Source of the DNA: VRUE01 sp963728045 | GTDB lineage: Bacteria; Actinomycetota; Thermoleophilia; Solirubrobacterales; 70-9 | NCBI GenBank assembly: GCA_963728045.1 | Contig: CAVSIE010000004.1 | Span: 124,001 to 188,000 of the forward strand | Length of the DNA stretch: 64,000 nucleotides | Direction of reading: 5' to 3' | Position numbers and translations under genes: made by a program | Notes under the pieces: model-generated | Database searches by the model: none | Seen by the model: only the letters and a program-made list of their open reading frames with translations | Told to the model about the DNA's origin: nothing | In this document: positions 1 through 10,930 of the stretch, piece by piece | Layout: every line of letters starts with the position of its first letter | Numbering within the stretch: position 1 is the stretch's first letter

Positions 1-983
1 CGGTGCTGAACGCGTCGCCATCCTCCGACGGTCAGTACCCGAACACCGGGCCGCTACTGCTCGCTCGCGCCGGTGTCCTGCTCGTCGACGTCGAGGACGG
101 CGATCCCTTCGAGCTGCTGCACGATGGCGACGCGGTGACGATCTCTCGCGCTGGCGTCGTCACCGCCGGTAGCGGAGAGCTGCTGCGCGGCCGCAGGCTC
201 GAGGTCGCTGAGCTCGAGCGCCAGCTCGACGAGCAGCGCGAGCGGGTCGACGAGGCGCTCGCCGAATTCGCCGAGAACACGGTCGCCCACGTCCGCCAAG
301 AGACAGACCTGCTGACCGGCAGCGTCGAGTTCCCGCCCACCCGCGCCTCCTTCCGCGACCGGCACGTGCTGATCGTCGTTCGCGGCGAGCACCACCGGCG
401 CGACCTGAAGGCGCTACGCGCCTACATCCGCGACATGCGACCGGTGGTGGTCGCGGTCGACGGCGGCGCCGACGGGGCGCTGGAAGCGGGCCTGAAGCCG
501 GACCTGATCCTCGGCGACATGGACTCCGCCGGCGACGCGGCGCTCTGCTGCGGAGCCGAGCTGATCGTCCACGCCTATCCCGACGGCCGCGCGCCGGGGC
601 GCCAGCGGCTGCTGGACATGGGGCTCGAGCACACGGTCCTGCCGGCCGCCGGGACCAGCGAGGACGTGGCGATGCTGATGGCCTACGAGCGCGGCGCGGC
701 GCTGATCGTCAGCGTCGGCGCCCACTTCAACCTGATCGAGTTCCTCGACCGCAAGCGCGGCGGGATGTCCTCGACCTTCCTCACCCGGCTGCGGATCGGC
801 GAGCGCCTGGTCGACGCGAAGGGCGTCAGCCGCCTCTACAACCCCGGGACCGGGTACGGCCCAGCTGCACTCTTCCTCGCCGCCTTCGCGATCCTGCTCG
901 CGGTTCTCGTGATCGCCTCGCCGGCGCTGAACGAGCTCGTCGACTTGATTTGGCTCAAGATCAAGATCTGGCTTGGCCTTTAG
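1..983 (+). CDS. steA: SteA-like putative cytokinetic ring protein, 5' truncated by window edge
   Basis: The protein is related to the actinobacterial division-associated protein SteA, which has a thiamin-pyrophosphokinase-like catalytic fold. The visible motifs are VVVAVDGGADGALEAGLKPD followed by GDMDS, typical of that fold, then a C-terminal membrane helix (AALFLAAFAILLAVLVIAS) before a short tail. The first codon in frame is a GTG at 3, but the residues there (LNASPSSDGQYPNTGP) align with an internal segment of the family, so roughly 60-70 N-terminal residues lie outside the window and the GTG is not the real start. In other actinobacteria steA is followed by steB/mctB, and here an mctB-like gene lies at 1572, which supports the call. 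The intervening gene at 1001-1516 is on the opposite strand. Confidence 0.85.
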   Translation, partial: VLNASPSSDGQYPNTGPLLLARAGVLLVDVEDGDPFELLHDGDAVTISRAGVVTAGSGELLRGRRLEVAELERQLDEQRERVDEALAEFAENTVAHVRQETDLLTGSVEFPPTRASFRDRHVLIVVRGEHHRRDLKALRAYIRDMRPVVVAVDGGADGALEAGLKPDLILGDMDSAGDAALCCGAELIVHAYPDGRAPGRQRLLDMGLEHTVLPAAGTSEDVAMLMAYERGAALIVSVGAHFNLIEFLDRKRGGMSSTFLTRLRIGERLVDAKGVSRLYNPGTGYGPAALFLAAFAILLAVLVIASPALNELVDLIWLKIKIWLGL

Positions 984-1000
984 CGCTGCTTGGCTGAAAG

Positions 1001-1516
1001 CTAGGTCGGCCGTCCGAGGCTCATCACGATGAATTGGACGGTTTTGCCATCGCAGATCGCGGCTCCCTTGCTGAGCTGTTGAAACCAGGCGCCGCGCATG
1101 TACCCCTGCGCTTTGCGGCGTATGGTCATTTCGAAATTGCCGTAACGGCGTGAGTTGCCGTTGAAGCCAAATGAGCCCAAGCCAAGCCGATCGCCATTTG
1201 CGTGGCGCATGCGGAAATAGCCGATCAGGGTCGTCCGTCGTTTGGCTTTTGTGCCCAGCCTTTGACCAGGCGCCTCCGAGGAGTACCACTCGAATGCCGG
1301 CTCGCTGGCGAAAAGAGAGTCGAGCCGCGCGAAGTCGCCACGGTTGAAAGCGGTTACGAACGAGATGAGCGCGGCACGGGTCTCAGCGCTGCTGCAGCTT
1401 GCTTGTTTTGCCGCGGTTGCAGTGCCATCGGCTGTCGCTTGGGTTGAGGTGACCGCAGTGGCGAATGCAAGCACGGCGATCACCAACAGCCTCTGACTCC
1501 CCCGCTCGAGTCGCAT
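1001..1516 (-). CDS. Secreted protein, possibly NTF2/SnoaL-like
   Basis: 171 residues. The N-terminus has a basic start (MRLERGSQR), a hydrophobic core and a small-residue cleavage area near residues 28-30, so export is likely. The mature part has a pattern seen in NTF2/SnoaL-like domains: a helix with FVTAFNRGDFARLDSLF, then a predicted strand region with GNFEMTIRR. Function is unknown. It lies on the opposite strand between steA and mctB and is probably a later insertion into that conserved order. A TAG hexamer-type promoter is not obvious upstream. The fold assignment is tentative; the signal peptide is more certain. Confidence 0.75.
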   Translation of the reverse strand: MRLERGSQRLLVIAVLAFATAVTSTQATADGTATAAKQASCSSAETRAALISFVTAFNRGDFARLDSLFASEPAFEWYSSEAPGQRLGTKAKRRTTLIGYFRMRHANGDRLGLGSFGFNGNSRRYGNFEMTIRRKAQGYMRGAWFQQLSKGAAICDGKTVQFIVMSLGRPT

Positions 1517-1557
1517 GGCAAAAAGCTAACAGGAGAAGTCCAGTGTCAACCCGGCAT

Positions 1558-1563
1558 TAGGCT
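1558..1563 (+). promoter_or_regulatory. -10 hexamer TAGGCT, leaderless mctB
   Basis: TAGGCT lies 8 nt before the ATG at 1572 and there is no Shine-Dalgarno sequence. This fits leaderless transcription starting at or next to the start codon. The same arrangement recurs at several other genes in the window. Confidence 0.45.
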
Positions 1564-1571
1564 CTCCGGCG

Positions 1572-2441
1572 ATGGGATACAGCGCCCGCTACCACGCCAC
1601 TTCACTTATCGCGATCTTCGTCGCCTTGGCGATCGGGATCGTGATCGGGGCCGCTCTCGGCGGCGACACGCTCGACGACACTCGCAAAGACCTGGAGCGC
1701 AGCCTCACCGGCAACCTCGAGGACGCTCGCGAGCGCTCCGAGGAGCTGAGCGGCGAGCTGGGCCGCGCCAACGAGTTCGCCGCGAGGGTCTACCCGGCGC
1801 TCACCCGCGACCGGCTGGACGGCCAGCGGATCGGCCTGCTCGCGCTCGGAAATCTGCCCGGCGACGTTCCCGATGAGGTCGAGGAGGCGCTGGGCCCGAC
1901 GGGGGGGAGGCTGGTCGCCGTCGGGGTTGTGCGGGAGCCGATCGACGTTCGCGCCCTCGCCAACGACTTGGAGAGAACCCGTTTTGCCGAGATGGCCGAC
2001 GACCCCGATGCCCAGACCGCCTTCAGCGCCGGGGTCGGTCGCCAGCTCGTCCTCGGCGGGAAGCTGCTGGAGCGGGTGCGAAGCCGTCTCTTCTCGCGCG
2101 CCAGCGGCAACTTCGGCGGCCTCGACGGCGTGATCGTCGTCCGCGACCAGCCCGAAGAGATGGGGTCGACGCAGGAGGCCGCCGCGGGACGGGTCGAGTC
2201 CGGGCTCGTGAGCGGCATCGCCGCGACCCGGGCGCCGGCGGTGGGGGTCGAGACCTCGACCGACGACTCGTCCTCGATCGCCTTCTTCCAGGCAAACGAC
2301 CTCTCCAGCGTCGACGACGTCGATCTCGTCGCCGGGCGGTTGGCGATGGTCCTCTCCTTGCTTGGGGCCGAGGGCAGCTTTGGGGTCAAGGGCTCCGCCG
2401 ACAGCCTGCTGCCCGACCTGCTGACCCCCGAGCGCCAGTGA
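1572..2441 (+). CDS. Copper transporter MctB/SteB family protein
   Basis: 289 residues with one N-terminal membrane helix (SLIAIFVALAIGIVIGAALGG), then a coiled-coil-like segment (about 36-68, rich in Glu/Arg/Leu) and an extracytoplasmic alpha/beta domain. This is the architecture of the MctB (mycobacterial copper transport protein B) family, also called SteB where it is coupled to SteA. The start MGYSARYHATSLIAIF is characteristic of the family. The stop overlaps the next gene's GTG by 4 bp, so the two are probably co-translated. The copper role is taken from a mycobacterial homologue; a cell-envelope or division role is equally plausible in this gene order. Confidence 0.85.
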   Translation: MGYSARYHATSLIAIFVALAIGIVIGAALGGDTLDDTRKDLERSLTGNLEDARERSEELSGELGRANEFAARVYPALTRDRLDGQRIGLLALGNLPGDVPDEVEEALGPTGGRLVAVGVVREPIDVRALANDLERTRFAEMADDPDAQTAFSAGVGRQLVLGGKLLERVRSRLFSRASGNFGGLDGVIVVRDQPEEMGSTQEAAAGRVESGLVSGIAATRAPAVGVETSTDDSSSIAFFQANDLSSVDDVDLVAGRLAMVLSLLGAEGSFGVKGSADSLLPDLLTPERQ

Positions 2442-3270
2442 CCTGGATTGGCTTCCCGGTGGCGATCGCCGTCGCCTTGCTGGTCGTGCCGGCAGGGGTG
2501 CGGGGGCTGCTCGACGCTGGGCTGGTGCGGGAGAACTACCGCGGCGCCAGGCTCGCCTTCCCGCTCGGCGCGGTCCTGGCGACGGCGGCGCTGGTCGCGC
2601 TGGCGCCGCTCGCCTTCCTCGACGACCGCGCCGACCTCGACCTGCTCGACCCCGAGCTGCGCCGCTGGCTGCCCTACCTGCTCGGCGTCGTCTTCCTCGG
2701 CTTCCTCGACGACTCGCTGGGACGCGGCGAGGCGGCGGATGCTCCCCGCGGCTGGCGCGGCCACTGGCGGGCGCTGCGCGAAGGGCGGCTCTCGACCGGC
2801 GCGATCAAGGCGATCGGCGCGCTGGCGCTGGCGGCCTACGTCGTCTCCGGCCGTGGGCTCGAGTCCTGGCGCTACCTCGCCGACGTGGCGCTGCTGATCC
2901 TCGCCACCAACCTCTTCAACCTGCTCGACCTGCGGCCCGGGCGCGCCGAGAAGGCGCTGGCGCTGCTCGGGGTCGGGCTCTGCCTAGGCGCCTGGACGCT
3001 GGCGCCGGTCGAGCTGGCGGGGATCTTCGCCGGGGCGATCCTGGTCGGCGCCTGGTTCACCTTGCGCGAGCGGGCGATGCTCGGCGACACCGGCTCGAAC
3101 CTGGTCGGGGCCGTCGCCGGCGTCTGGCTGTTGACGACTCTGGGGGCAGACGGGCGGCTGGTCGCACTCGCCGCCGTCATTGCATTGACCATTTACGGAG
3201 AGTTGCGTTCGATCTCGAAGGCGGTCGAGTCGCTTCCGCCCCTGCGCTGGCTAGACTCGCTCGGCAGAGC

Positions 3271-3274
<4 letters not shown>
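2438..3274 (+). CDS. MraY/WecA-like glycosyl-1-phosphate transferase family membrane protein
   Basis: 278 residues with about eight hydrophobic segments. Family-type motifs are present in order: FLDDSLG (Asp-Asp after a membrane helix), NLFNLLDLRPGRAEKA (the Asn/Asp loop) and LGDTGSNLVG (the DTGSN loop). They match polyprenyl-phosphate sugar-1-phosphate transferases of glycosyltransferase family 4. The protein is short for WecA, and the exact donor sugar cannot be read from sequence. GTG start overlaps the upstream TGA (GTGA), and its own TGA overlaps the ATG of pyrG (ATGA), so mctB, this gene and pyrG form one operon. A lipid-linked envelope precursor role is inferred. Confidence 0.8.
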
Positions 3275-4935
<1,661 letters not shown>

Positions 4936-4945
4936 CCTGTCCCGC

Positions 4946-6058
4946 GTGGACAGGCTTCACGAGACCTTCGTCCGGCTGTGTGAGATTCGCAGCCCGACGG
5001 GGGAGGAGCGCGAGGTAACCGACACGGTCGCCGCCGAGCTGCGGGCGCTCGGGCTCGAGGTGAGCGAGGACGACGCGGCCGGCCCGGCGAAAGCGGGGGC
5101 GGGCAACCTGCTTGCGCGGCTGCCGGGGCGGAGCGGGGAGTGGGTGATGTTCTGCGCCCACATCGACACCGTCCCCCACGAGGGTCTGATCGAGGTGGTG
5201 AACGACGATGGCGTCTTTCGCAGTCGCGGCGAGACGATCCTCGGCGCCGACAACAAGGCGGCGGTTGCCGTCTTCATGGAGCTGGTCGCTCGCCACGCGG
5301 AGGAGCCGCCGCCGGTCGGGATCGAGCTGCTGCTGACCGTCGCCGAGGAGCAGGGACTGCGGGGGGCGAAGGCCTTCGACGCGTCGGCCCTGCGCTCGAG
5401 CTGCGGCTTCGTCCTCGACCACGCCAGCGCGATCGGCGAGGTGATCGTCAGCTCGCCGACCCAGCAGCGCGTGCTCGCCGACTTCGACGGGGTCGAGGCG
5501 CACGCCGGAATCCGGCCCGAGGACGGCAGCAACGCGATCGCCGCCGCAGCGGCAGCGATCTCCCGCATGGAGCTCGGCCGACTCGACGAGGAGACGACCG
5601 CCAACGTCGGCCTGATCGAGGGCGGCACCTCGGGCAACGTCGTGCCAGGTCACTGCCGGGTTCGTCGCCGAGACGCGCAGCCTCGACGCAGACCGCGCCG
5701 CCGAGGTCGCCGGCGCGATGACCGAGGCCTTCGCCTGGGGGGCGAGCGAGCATGGCTGCGACGTCGACGTGCGGGTCGAGGAGCTGTTTCGCGGCTACGA
5801 GCTGCCCCCATCCTCGCCCGCCTTGGCGCTGGCCGAGGCGGGCCTGCGCCGGGCGGGGATCGAGCCGGTGCGGACTGCCACCGGCGGCGGCAGCGACGCC
5901 AACGCGCTGATCGTCGCCGGCTTCGATTGCGTCCTGCTCGCCAACGGCACGGAGGCCAACCACACCGCCGGACGAGAGCGGTCAGCGCCGCAAACCTCGA
6001 CGCGATGCTCGAGGTCTGCGAGGCGATCCTGGTCGAGGCCGCCGCTGACGGAGCGTGA
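4946..6058 (+). CDS. M20 family metallopeptidase (peptidase T-like), frameshifted as read
   Basis: Zinc-dependent exopeptidase of the M20 family. Metal-site motifs are visible: HIDTVP, GADNKAAVAVF and EEQGLRGAKAF. The frame breaks twice. Up to about 5655 the protein reads well in the starting frame (VVPGHC). It then continues in the +1 frame (FVAETRSLDADRAAEVAGAM through GGGSDANALIVAGFDCVLLANG) and returns to the first frame at VSAANLDAMLEVCEAILVEA. Removing one G from the GGG at 5658-5660 and adding one G at 5980-5981 restores a continuous product of 370 residues with the expected dimerisation and second metal-binding lobes. Total length is unchanged because the two breaks cancel. The stop overlaps the next gene's start by 4 bp. 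Confidence 0.85.
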   Translation: MDRLHETFVRLCEIRSPTGEEREVTDTVAAELRALGLEVSEDDAAGPAKAGAGNLLARLPGRSGEWVMFCAHIDTVPHEGLIEVVNDDGVFRSRGETILGADNKAAVAVFMELVARHAEEPPPVGIELLLTVAEEQGLRGAKAFDASALRSSCGFVLDHASAIGEVIVSSPTQQRVLADFDGVEAHAGIRPEDGSNAIAAAAAAISRMELGRLDEETTANVGLIEGGTSGNVVPGHCRVRRRDAQPRRRPRRRGRRRDDRGLRLGGERAWLRRRRAGRGAVSRLRAAPILARLGAGRGGPAPGGDRAGADCHRRRQRRQRADRRRLRLRPARQRHGGQPHRRTRAVSAANLDAMLEVCEAILVEAAADGA

Positions 6059-7072
6059 GCGGCCGGCTGAAGCTGCGTCGCGGGGTCGTCGTCGGCGAGG
6101 ATCCGCTGACGGTGGAGGTCGACGGCGAGCGCCGCCAGGCCTGGGCCGACACCGGCTCTGCTCGGCGAGATGCGCGAGGGCGACGAGGTCGTCGTCAACG
6201 TCGAGGCGCTCGATCTCGGACTCGGCTCGGGCGGCTTCGACGTCGTCCACGTCAATCTCACCCGCGGCCTGGAGGGGAGCGGGGCAGAGGGCGAGCACGT
6301 GATGAAGCTCAACTACAGCTCGCTCCAGCACTCGGTCGAGCCGGTCGAGCGGCCGATGGCGGAGACTCACGGCCCGGCGACGACGCCGGTGCTCGTCCTG
6401 CCCCTGCACGGCCACCTGGCGCCGGCCGCCTGGGCGGCCGCGCGGACGGCGCCAGGATCGAAGGTCGGCTACGTGCAGACGGCTGGGGGAGCCCTGCCGG
6501 GATCGCTCTCCCGCGACGTCGCCGAGCTGCGCGAGCGCGACCTGCTCTGCGGCCATGTCACCGTCGCTCCAACCTACGGCGGCGAGCACGAGGCGATCTC
6601 GGTCGCCGGCGCGCTCGACGCCGCCGCGCACGGGCTTGGCTGGGACGCGATCCTCGCCGGTCCCGGTCCCGGCATCATCGGCTCCGACACCCACCTCGGC
6701 CACGGCGGCATGGCCGCGCTCGACACCGCCCACGCCGCGCTCGCCCTCGGCCTGCCGACGCTGCTCTCGCCCCGCCTCTCGGCCGCCGACCCCCGCGAGC
6801 GCCACCGCGGCGTCAGCCACCACACCCTCACCGTCCTGCGAATGCTCCTCGCGCCGGTCGAGATCGCCGTGCCCTCCGACAACCCGGTCGTCACGGCAAA
6901 GCTCGCCGAGGCAGCGGCCTGGCGCCACCAGCTCACCGAGGCTCCCGCCGACCTCGAGGGCTACGCGGCCTCCGGCCTGCCCGCGCAGACGATGGGCCGC
7001 ACCCTGGAGGAGGACCCGCTCTTCTTCGCCGCCCCGCTCGCCGCGGGCGCCGCCTTGCGCCCCAAGGGTTGA
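6055..7072 (+). CDS. DUF3866 family protein, frameshifted as read
   Basis: Conserved actinobacterial protein of unknown function (DUF3866). The start LKLRRGVVVGEDPLTVEVDG and WADT lies in one frame; the rest (GEMREGDEVVVNVEALDL through PLHGHLAPAAWAA, GPGPGIIGSDTHLGHGG, AVPSDNPVV) lies in another. Removing one G at 6154-6155 gives WADTALLGEMREGDEV and a single 338-residue frame, matching the expected family pattern. The 1018-bp span minus one base is divisible by three. It overlaps the M20 gene (ATGA-type overlap) and sits directly upstream of xerD, as in related actinobacteria. No catalytic motif can be assigned. Confidence 0.85.
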
Positions 7073-7096
7073 GCGCCGCCGGCGAGAACCAGCCGC

Positions 7097-8041
<945 letters not shown>

Positions 8042-8044
<3 letters not shown>

Positions 8045-8086
8045 CTTCGCCTTTCTTCGCCATATTCGCGAATAAAGACGAAGTCA
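8042..8086 (+). repeat. Intergenic inverted repeat after xerD
   Basis: TGACTTCG (8042-8049, containing the xerD stop) pairs exactly with CGAAGTCA (8079-8086), and the centre contains the 10-bp palindrome ATTCGCGAAT (8064-8073). There is no T-run after it, so it is not a classical Rho-independent terminator. It could act as a stem that ends xerD transcription or as a binding site near the mutM promoter. Confidence 0.5.
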
Positions 8087-8094
8087 CCGTCGTG

Positions 8095-8100
8095 TAGAAC
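8095..8100 (+). promoter_or_regulatory. -10 hexamer TAGAAC, leaderless mutM
   Basis: TAGAAC ends 8 nt before the mutM ATG at 8109. The GGGGG just upstream of the ATG is too close to act as a normal ribosome-binding site. Confidence 0.35.
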
Positions 8101-8108
8101 CCTGGGGG

Positions 8109-9017
8109 ATGCCCGAGCTGCCCGAGGTCGAGACCGTCTGCCGCCAGCTCGAGCCCGAGATCGAAGGGCGGCAGATCGAGCAACTCGAGGTGCTCGACGA
8201 GCGCTGGTCGCGTCCGAAGCCGCCACGCGAGCTGGAGGCAGCGGTGGAGGGAGCGACGATCGAGGGCCTGGGGCGGCGCGGCAAGTACCTGCTGCTGGAG
8301 CTCGACGGCGACCGCACCCTGGTCATGCACCTGCGGATGACCGGCAACCTGGTCCTGGTCGAGGGCGAGGACAGGCTCGACCCCTCCGAGGGAATGCGCC
8401 TCTACGAGGGCGAGCGCTCGACCTCCGAGCGCCACCTGCGCGCCCGCTTCGCCCTCGACGACGGGCGCGAGCTCTGGTTCACCGACCCGCGCCGCTTCGG
8501 CGAGGCCTTCCTGATCGACGACGCCGACCTCGAGGCCCGCTTCGAGCGGCTCGGGGTCGAGCCGTTCTCCACCGAGTTCACGCCCGAGGCGCTGGCCGCG
8601 ATGAGCGCCGGCCGCACGGCGCCGCTGAAGTCCTTCCTGCTCGACCAGTCGCGAATCGCCGGAGTCGGGAACATCTACGCCGACGAGGCGCTCTTTCGGG
8701 CTCGCCTGCACCCGCTCTCGCCCGCCGGGTCGATGCAGCCCGAGCACCACTCGGCGCTGCGCGACGCGGTGGTCGCGGCGCTGGAGGCGGGGATCGACCG
8801 CGGCGGCGCCTCGATCGACGACTACCGCGACGGGCGCGGCGAGAAGGGGACGATGCAGGACGAGTTCCTCGTCCACACCCGCGAGGGGGAGCCCTGCCCG
8901 AGCTGCGGCGAGCCGATCGCGCGGATCGTCGTCTCCGGCCGCTCGACCTACTACTGCCCACGCTGCCAGGTCCGCCTGCGCAAGCGCCCTCGCCGTCCGG
9001 TCCGTCGTTCAACTTAG
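8109..9017 (+). CDS. mutM: Formamidopyrimidine-DNA glycosylase Fpg/MutM
   Basis: 302 residues. Removes oxidised purines (8-oxoG, FapyG) and nicks the abasic site. The mature N-terminus PELPEVETV carries the catalytic Pro and Glu. Further signatures are LGRRGKYLLLEL (binding Lys), the helix-two-turn-helix region (LLDQSRIAGVGNIYADEALF) and the C-terminal zinc finger CPSCGEPIARIVVSGRSTYYCPRCQ. It is slightly longer than the E. coli enzyme because of loops around residues 85-105. It is in its own transcription unit judging from the intergenic hairpin upstream. Confidence 0.95.
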   Translation: MPELPEVETVCRQLEPEIEGRQIEQLEVLDERWSRPKPPRELEAAVEGATIEGLGRRGKYLLLELDGDRTLVMHLRMTGNLVLVEGEDRLDPSEGMRLYEGERSTSERHLRARFALDDGRELWFTDPRRFGEAFLIDDADLEARFERLGVEPFSTEFTPEALAAMSAGRTAPLKSFLLDQSRIAGVGNIYADEALFRARLHPLSPAGSMQPEHHSALRDAVVAALEAGIDRGGASIDDYRDGRGEKGTMQDEFLVHTREGEPCPSCGEPIARIVVSGRSTYYCPRCQVRLRKRPRRPVRRST

Positions 9018-9086
9018 GTTCAGATGAATGACCCCACACCCACGCGCGCCGGATGACGTGCGTGGCCTGCGCATCTCTGCGTCCTC

Positions 9087-9119
9087 GGGTTTGCCTTTGG
9101 TGCTACCAAAGGCAAACCC
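9087..9119 (+). repeat. 33-bp near-perfect intergenic palindrome between mutM and recO
   Basis: A 15-bp arm (9087-9101, GGGTTTGCCTTTGGT) is followed by a 3-nt loop and its exact reverse complement (9105-9119). No T-tract follows on either strand (CTGCG after; CGAGG on the other side), so a Rho-independent terminator is not well supported. The AT content of the stem is unusual for this GC-rich window. A shorter 6-bp stem (9040-9045 with 9060-9065) lies just upstream. Confidence 0.6.
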
Positions 9120-9184
9120 TGCGTCCTTGATCTGCTTGACCACGCCCGCCCCCGATCGCACGTGGCTATGAGGTCAGTCATCTG

Positions 9185-9910
9185 ATGGCCGGAAAGACCC
9201 TGAAGACGGAGGCGGTGGTCCTGCGCAGCATCCGCTTCGGCGAGGCCGACCGCATCCTCCATCTCTACTCGGTGAGCCGGGGCAGGATCGGGGCGATCGC
9301 GAAGGGGGCGCGGCGGCCGAAGTCGCGCTTCGGCGGCCGCCTGGAGCCCTTCTTCCGGCTCGACCTCGTCCTCCACGAAGGGCGTGGCGAGCTGCTCACG
9401 GTGACCAACGTCGCCACGGTCGACGGCTACCCGCGGCTGCGCTCCTCCGGGCCGGCGCTGAGCGCCGGCGCCCGCGCCTGCGACGCGGTCCTGCGCCTGC
9501 TCGACTCGACGGAGGCGAACCGTCCCGCCTACAACCTGCTCAGCCGCTACCTGGGCCTGCTCGACGACCCGGCGGCGGAGCGGGCGGCGGCGGTGGAGAC
9601 GGCGCTCTCCTTCCGGCTCAAGCTGGCGCTGGCGGCGGGTTTCGCCCCGGAGCTGGCCTCCTGCGCCCGTTGCGGCGAGGCCGAGCACCTGGTCGGCTTC
9701 TCCGGGGCCGCGGGGGGAGTGGTCTGCGCCGGCTGCGAGGCGGGCTCCTTCCCCCTCTCCGAGGAGGCGCACCGCTTCATGGTCGAGGCGATCGCGAAGC
9801 CGCTTTCCGAGGCGCCGGCCGCCGGGGAGCGGGAGCTGCGCCAGGTGGAGCGGGCGGTCGGCGAGACGCTGGAGCACCACGCGCACGTGCAGCTGCGCCC
9901 CGCGGCGTAG
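9185..9910 (+). CDS. recO: DNA repair protein RecO
   Basis: 241 residues, typical length. The N-terminal OB-fold begins LKTEAVVLRSIRFGEADRIL, the RecO signature, and is followed by a helical domain with a zinc site CARCGEAEHLVGF and VCAGCEAGSF. RecO helps RecR load RecA on SSB-coated gaps in the RecFOR pathway. The start ATG at 9185 gives MAGKTLKTEAVV with the signature close to the N-terminus. Confidence 0.95.
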   Translation: MAGKTLKTEAVVLRSIRFGEADRILHLYSVSRGRIGAIAKGARRPKSRFGGRLEPFFRLDLVLHEGRGELLTVTNVATVDGYPRLRSSGPALSAGARACDAVLRLLDSTEANRPAYNLLSRYLGLLDDPAAERAAAVETALSFRLKLALAAGFAPELASCARCGEAEHLVGFSGAAGGVVCAGCEAGSFPLSEEAHRFMVEAIAKPLSEAPAAGERELRQVERAVGETLEHHAHVQLRPAA

Positions 9911-9913
9911 GAT
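9908..9913 (+). promoter_or_regulatory. -10 hexamer TAGGAT, leaderless dgt
   Basis: TAGGAT overlaps the recO stop and ends 6 nt before the GTG start at 9920. No ribosome-binding site is visible, so dgt and dnaG may be transcribed from here as a leaderless message. Confidence 0.4.
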
Positions 9914-9919
9914 CGGCTC

Positions 9920-10930
9920 GTGGAGGCCACCGTCGATCTCGAGGACCGAGTGCGCGCCTGGGAGGCGGAGTTCCTCTCTGAGCACGCGACCCCTTCATAC
10001 CCCGCGCGGCGCCTGCGGGCGGAGCCCGACAGCCCTCTCCGCACGCCCTTCCAGCGCGACCGCGACCGCATCGTGCACTCGAAGGCGTTCCGGCGGCTCA
10101 AGCACAAGACCCAGGTATTCATCGCCCCCGAGGGCGACCACTACCGCACCCGCCTCACCCACACGCTCGAGGCCTGCGGGATCGCCCGCACCGTCGCCCG
10201 CTCGCTCGGGCTGAACGAGGACCTGACCGAGGCGATCGGGCTCGGCCACGACCTCGGCCACCCGCCCTTCGGCCACACCGGCGAGGAGGCCCTCGACGAA
10301 GCGACGCGCGAGGCCTGCGGCGGTGGCTTCAAGCACAACGTCCACTCGCTGCGGATGGTCGACTCGCTGGAGCGCGAGGGGCAGGGCCTCAACCTGACCG
10401 AGCAGGTTCGCGACGGCATCCTCAACCACACCGGGCCAGACAAGCCGGCGACCCTGGAGGGCCGCGTGGTCAAGCTCGTCGACCGCGTCGCCTACATCAA
10501 CCACGACATCGACGACGCCCTGCGGGCGGGAATCCTGCGCCAGGAGGACCTGCCGGCGGCGGAGATCGAGCTGCTCGGCCCGACCGGCTCGGCGCGGATC
10601 GACACCCTGGTGCGGGACATCGTCGCCCACTCGGCCGGGACCGCCGACATCGCCCAGGGGCGGGAGGTGGGCGGCGCGATGCTGCGCCTACGCAAGTTCA
10701 TGTTCGATCGCGTCTATCTCGGCGAGGAGGCGCGGCGCGAGCACGAGCGGGCGCAGCGCGCCGTGCGCGGCCTCTTCGCCCACTACATGGAGCACCCCGA
10801 GGAGGCGCCGGAGGGCGAGCCGGGGGCGGGGGAGTGCCAGCGCGTAGTCGACTACATCGCCGGGATGACCGACCGCTTCTGCATCGCCAGGTTCGCCGAG
10901 CTGACGATCCCCGAGGAGGCGCGCTTCTAG
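9920..10930 (+). CDS. dgt: Deoxyguanosinetriphosphate triphosphohydrolase-like protein
   Basis: 336 residues, the usual length of the short dGTPase-like HD proteins. HD-domain metal ligands are present: HRTRLTHTLEACGIAR and GHDLGHPPFGHTGEEAL. It hydrolyses dNTPs to deoxynucleosides plus triphosphate, though substrate preference of this subgroup varies. The stop TAG shares its last G with the GTG of dnaG, so the two are translationally coupled; dgt-dnaG is a conserved actinobacterial pair. Confidence 0.93.
   Translation: MEATVDLEDRVRAWEAEFLSEHATPSYPARRLRAEPDSPLRTPFQRDRDRIVHSKAFRRLKHKTQVFIAPEGDHYRTRLTHTLEACGIARTVARSLGLNEDLTEAIGLGHDLGHPPFGHTGEEALDEATREACGGGFKHNVHSLRMVDSLEREGQGLNLTEQVRDGILNHTGPDKPATLEGRVVKLVDRVAYINHDIDDALRAGILRQEDLPAAEIELLGPTGSARIDTLVRDIVAHSAGTADIAQGREVGGAMLRLRKFMFDRVYLGEEARREHERAQRAVRGLFAHYMEHPEEAPEGEPGAGECQRVVDYIAGMTDRFCIARFAELTIPEEARF

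Noticed and set aside
9087..9119. Rho-independent terminator for mutM
   Set aside because: No T-run follows on either strand.
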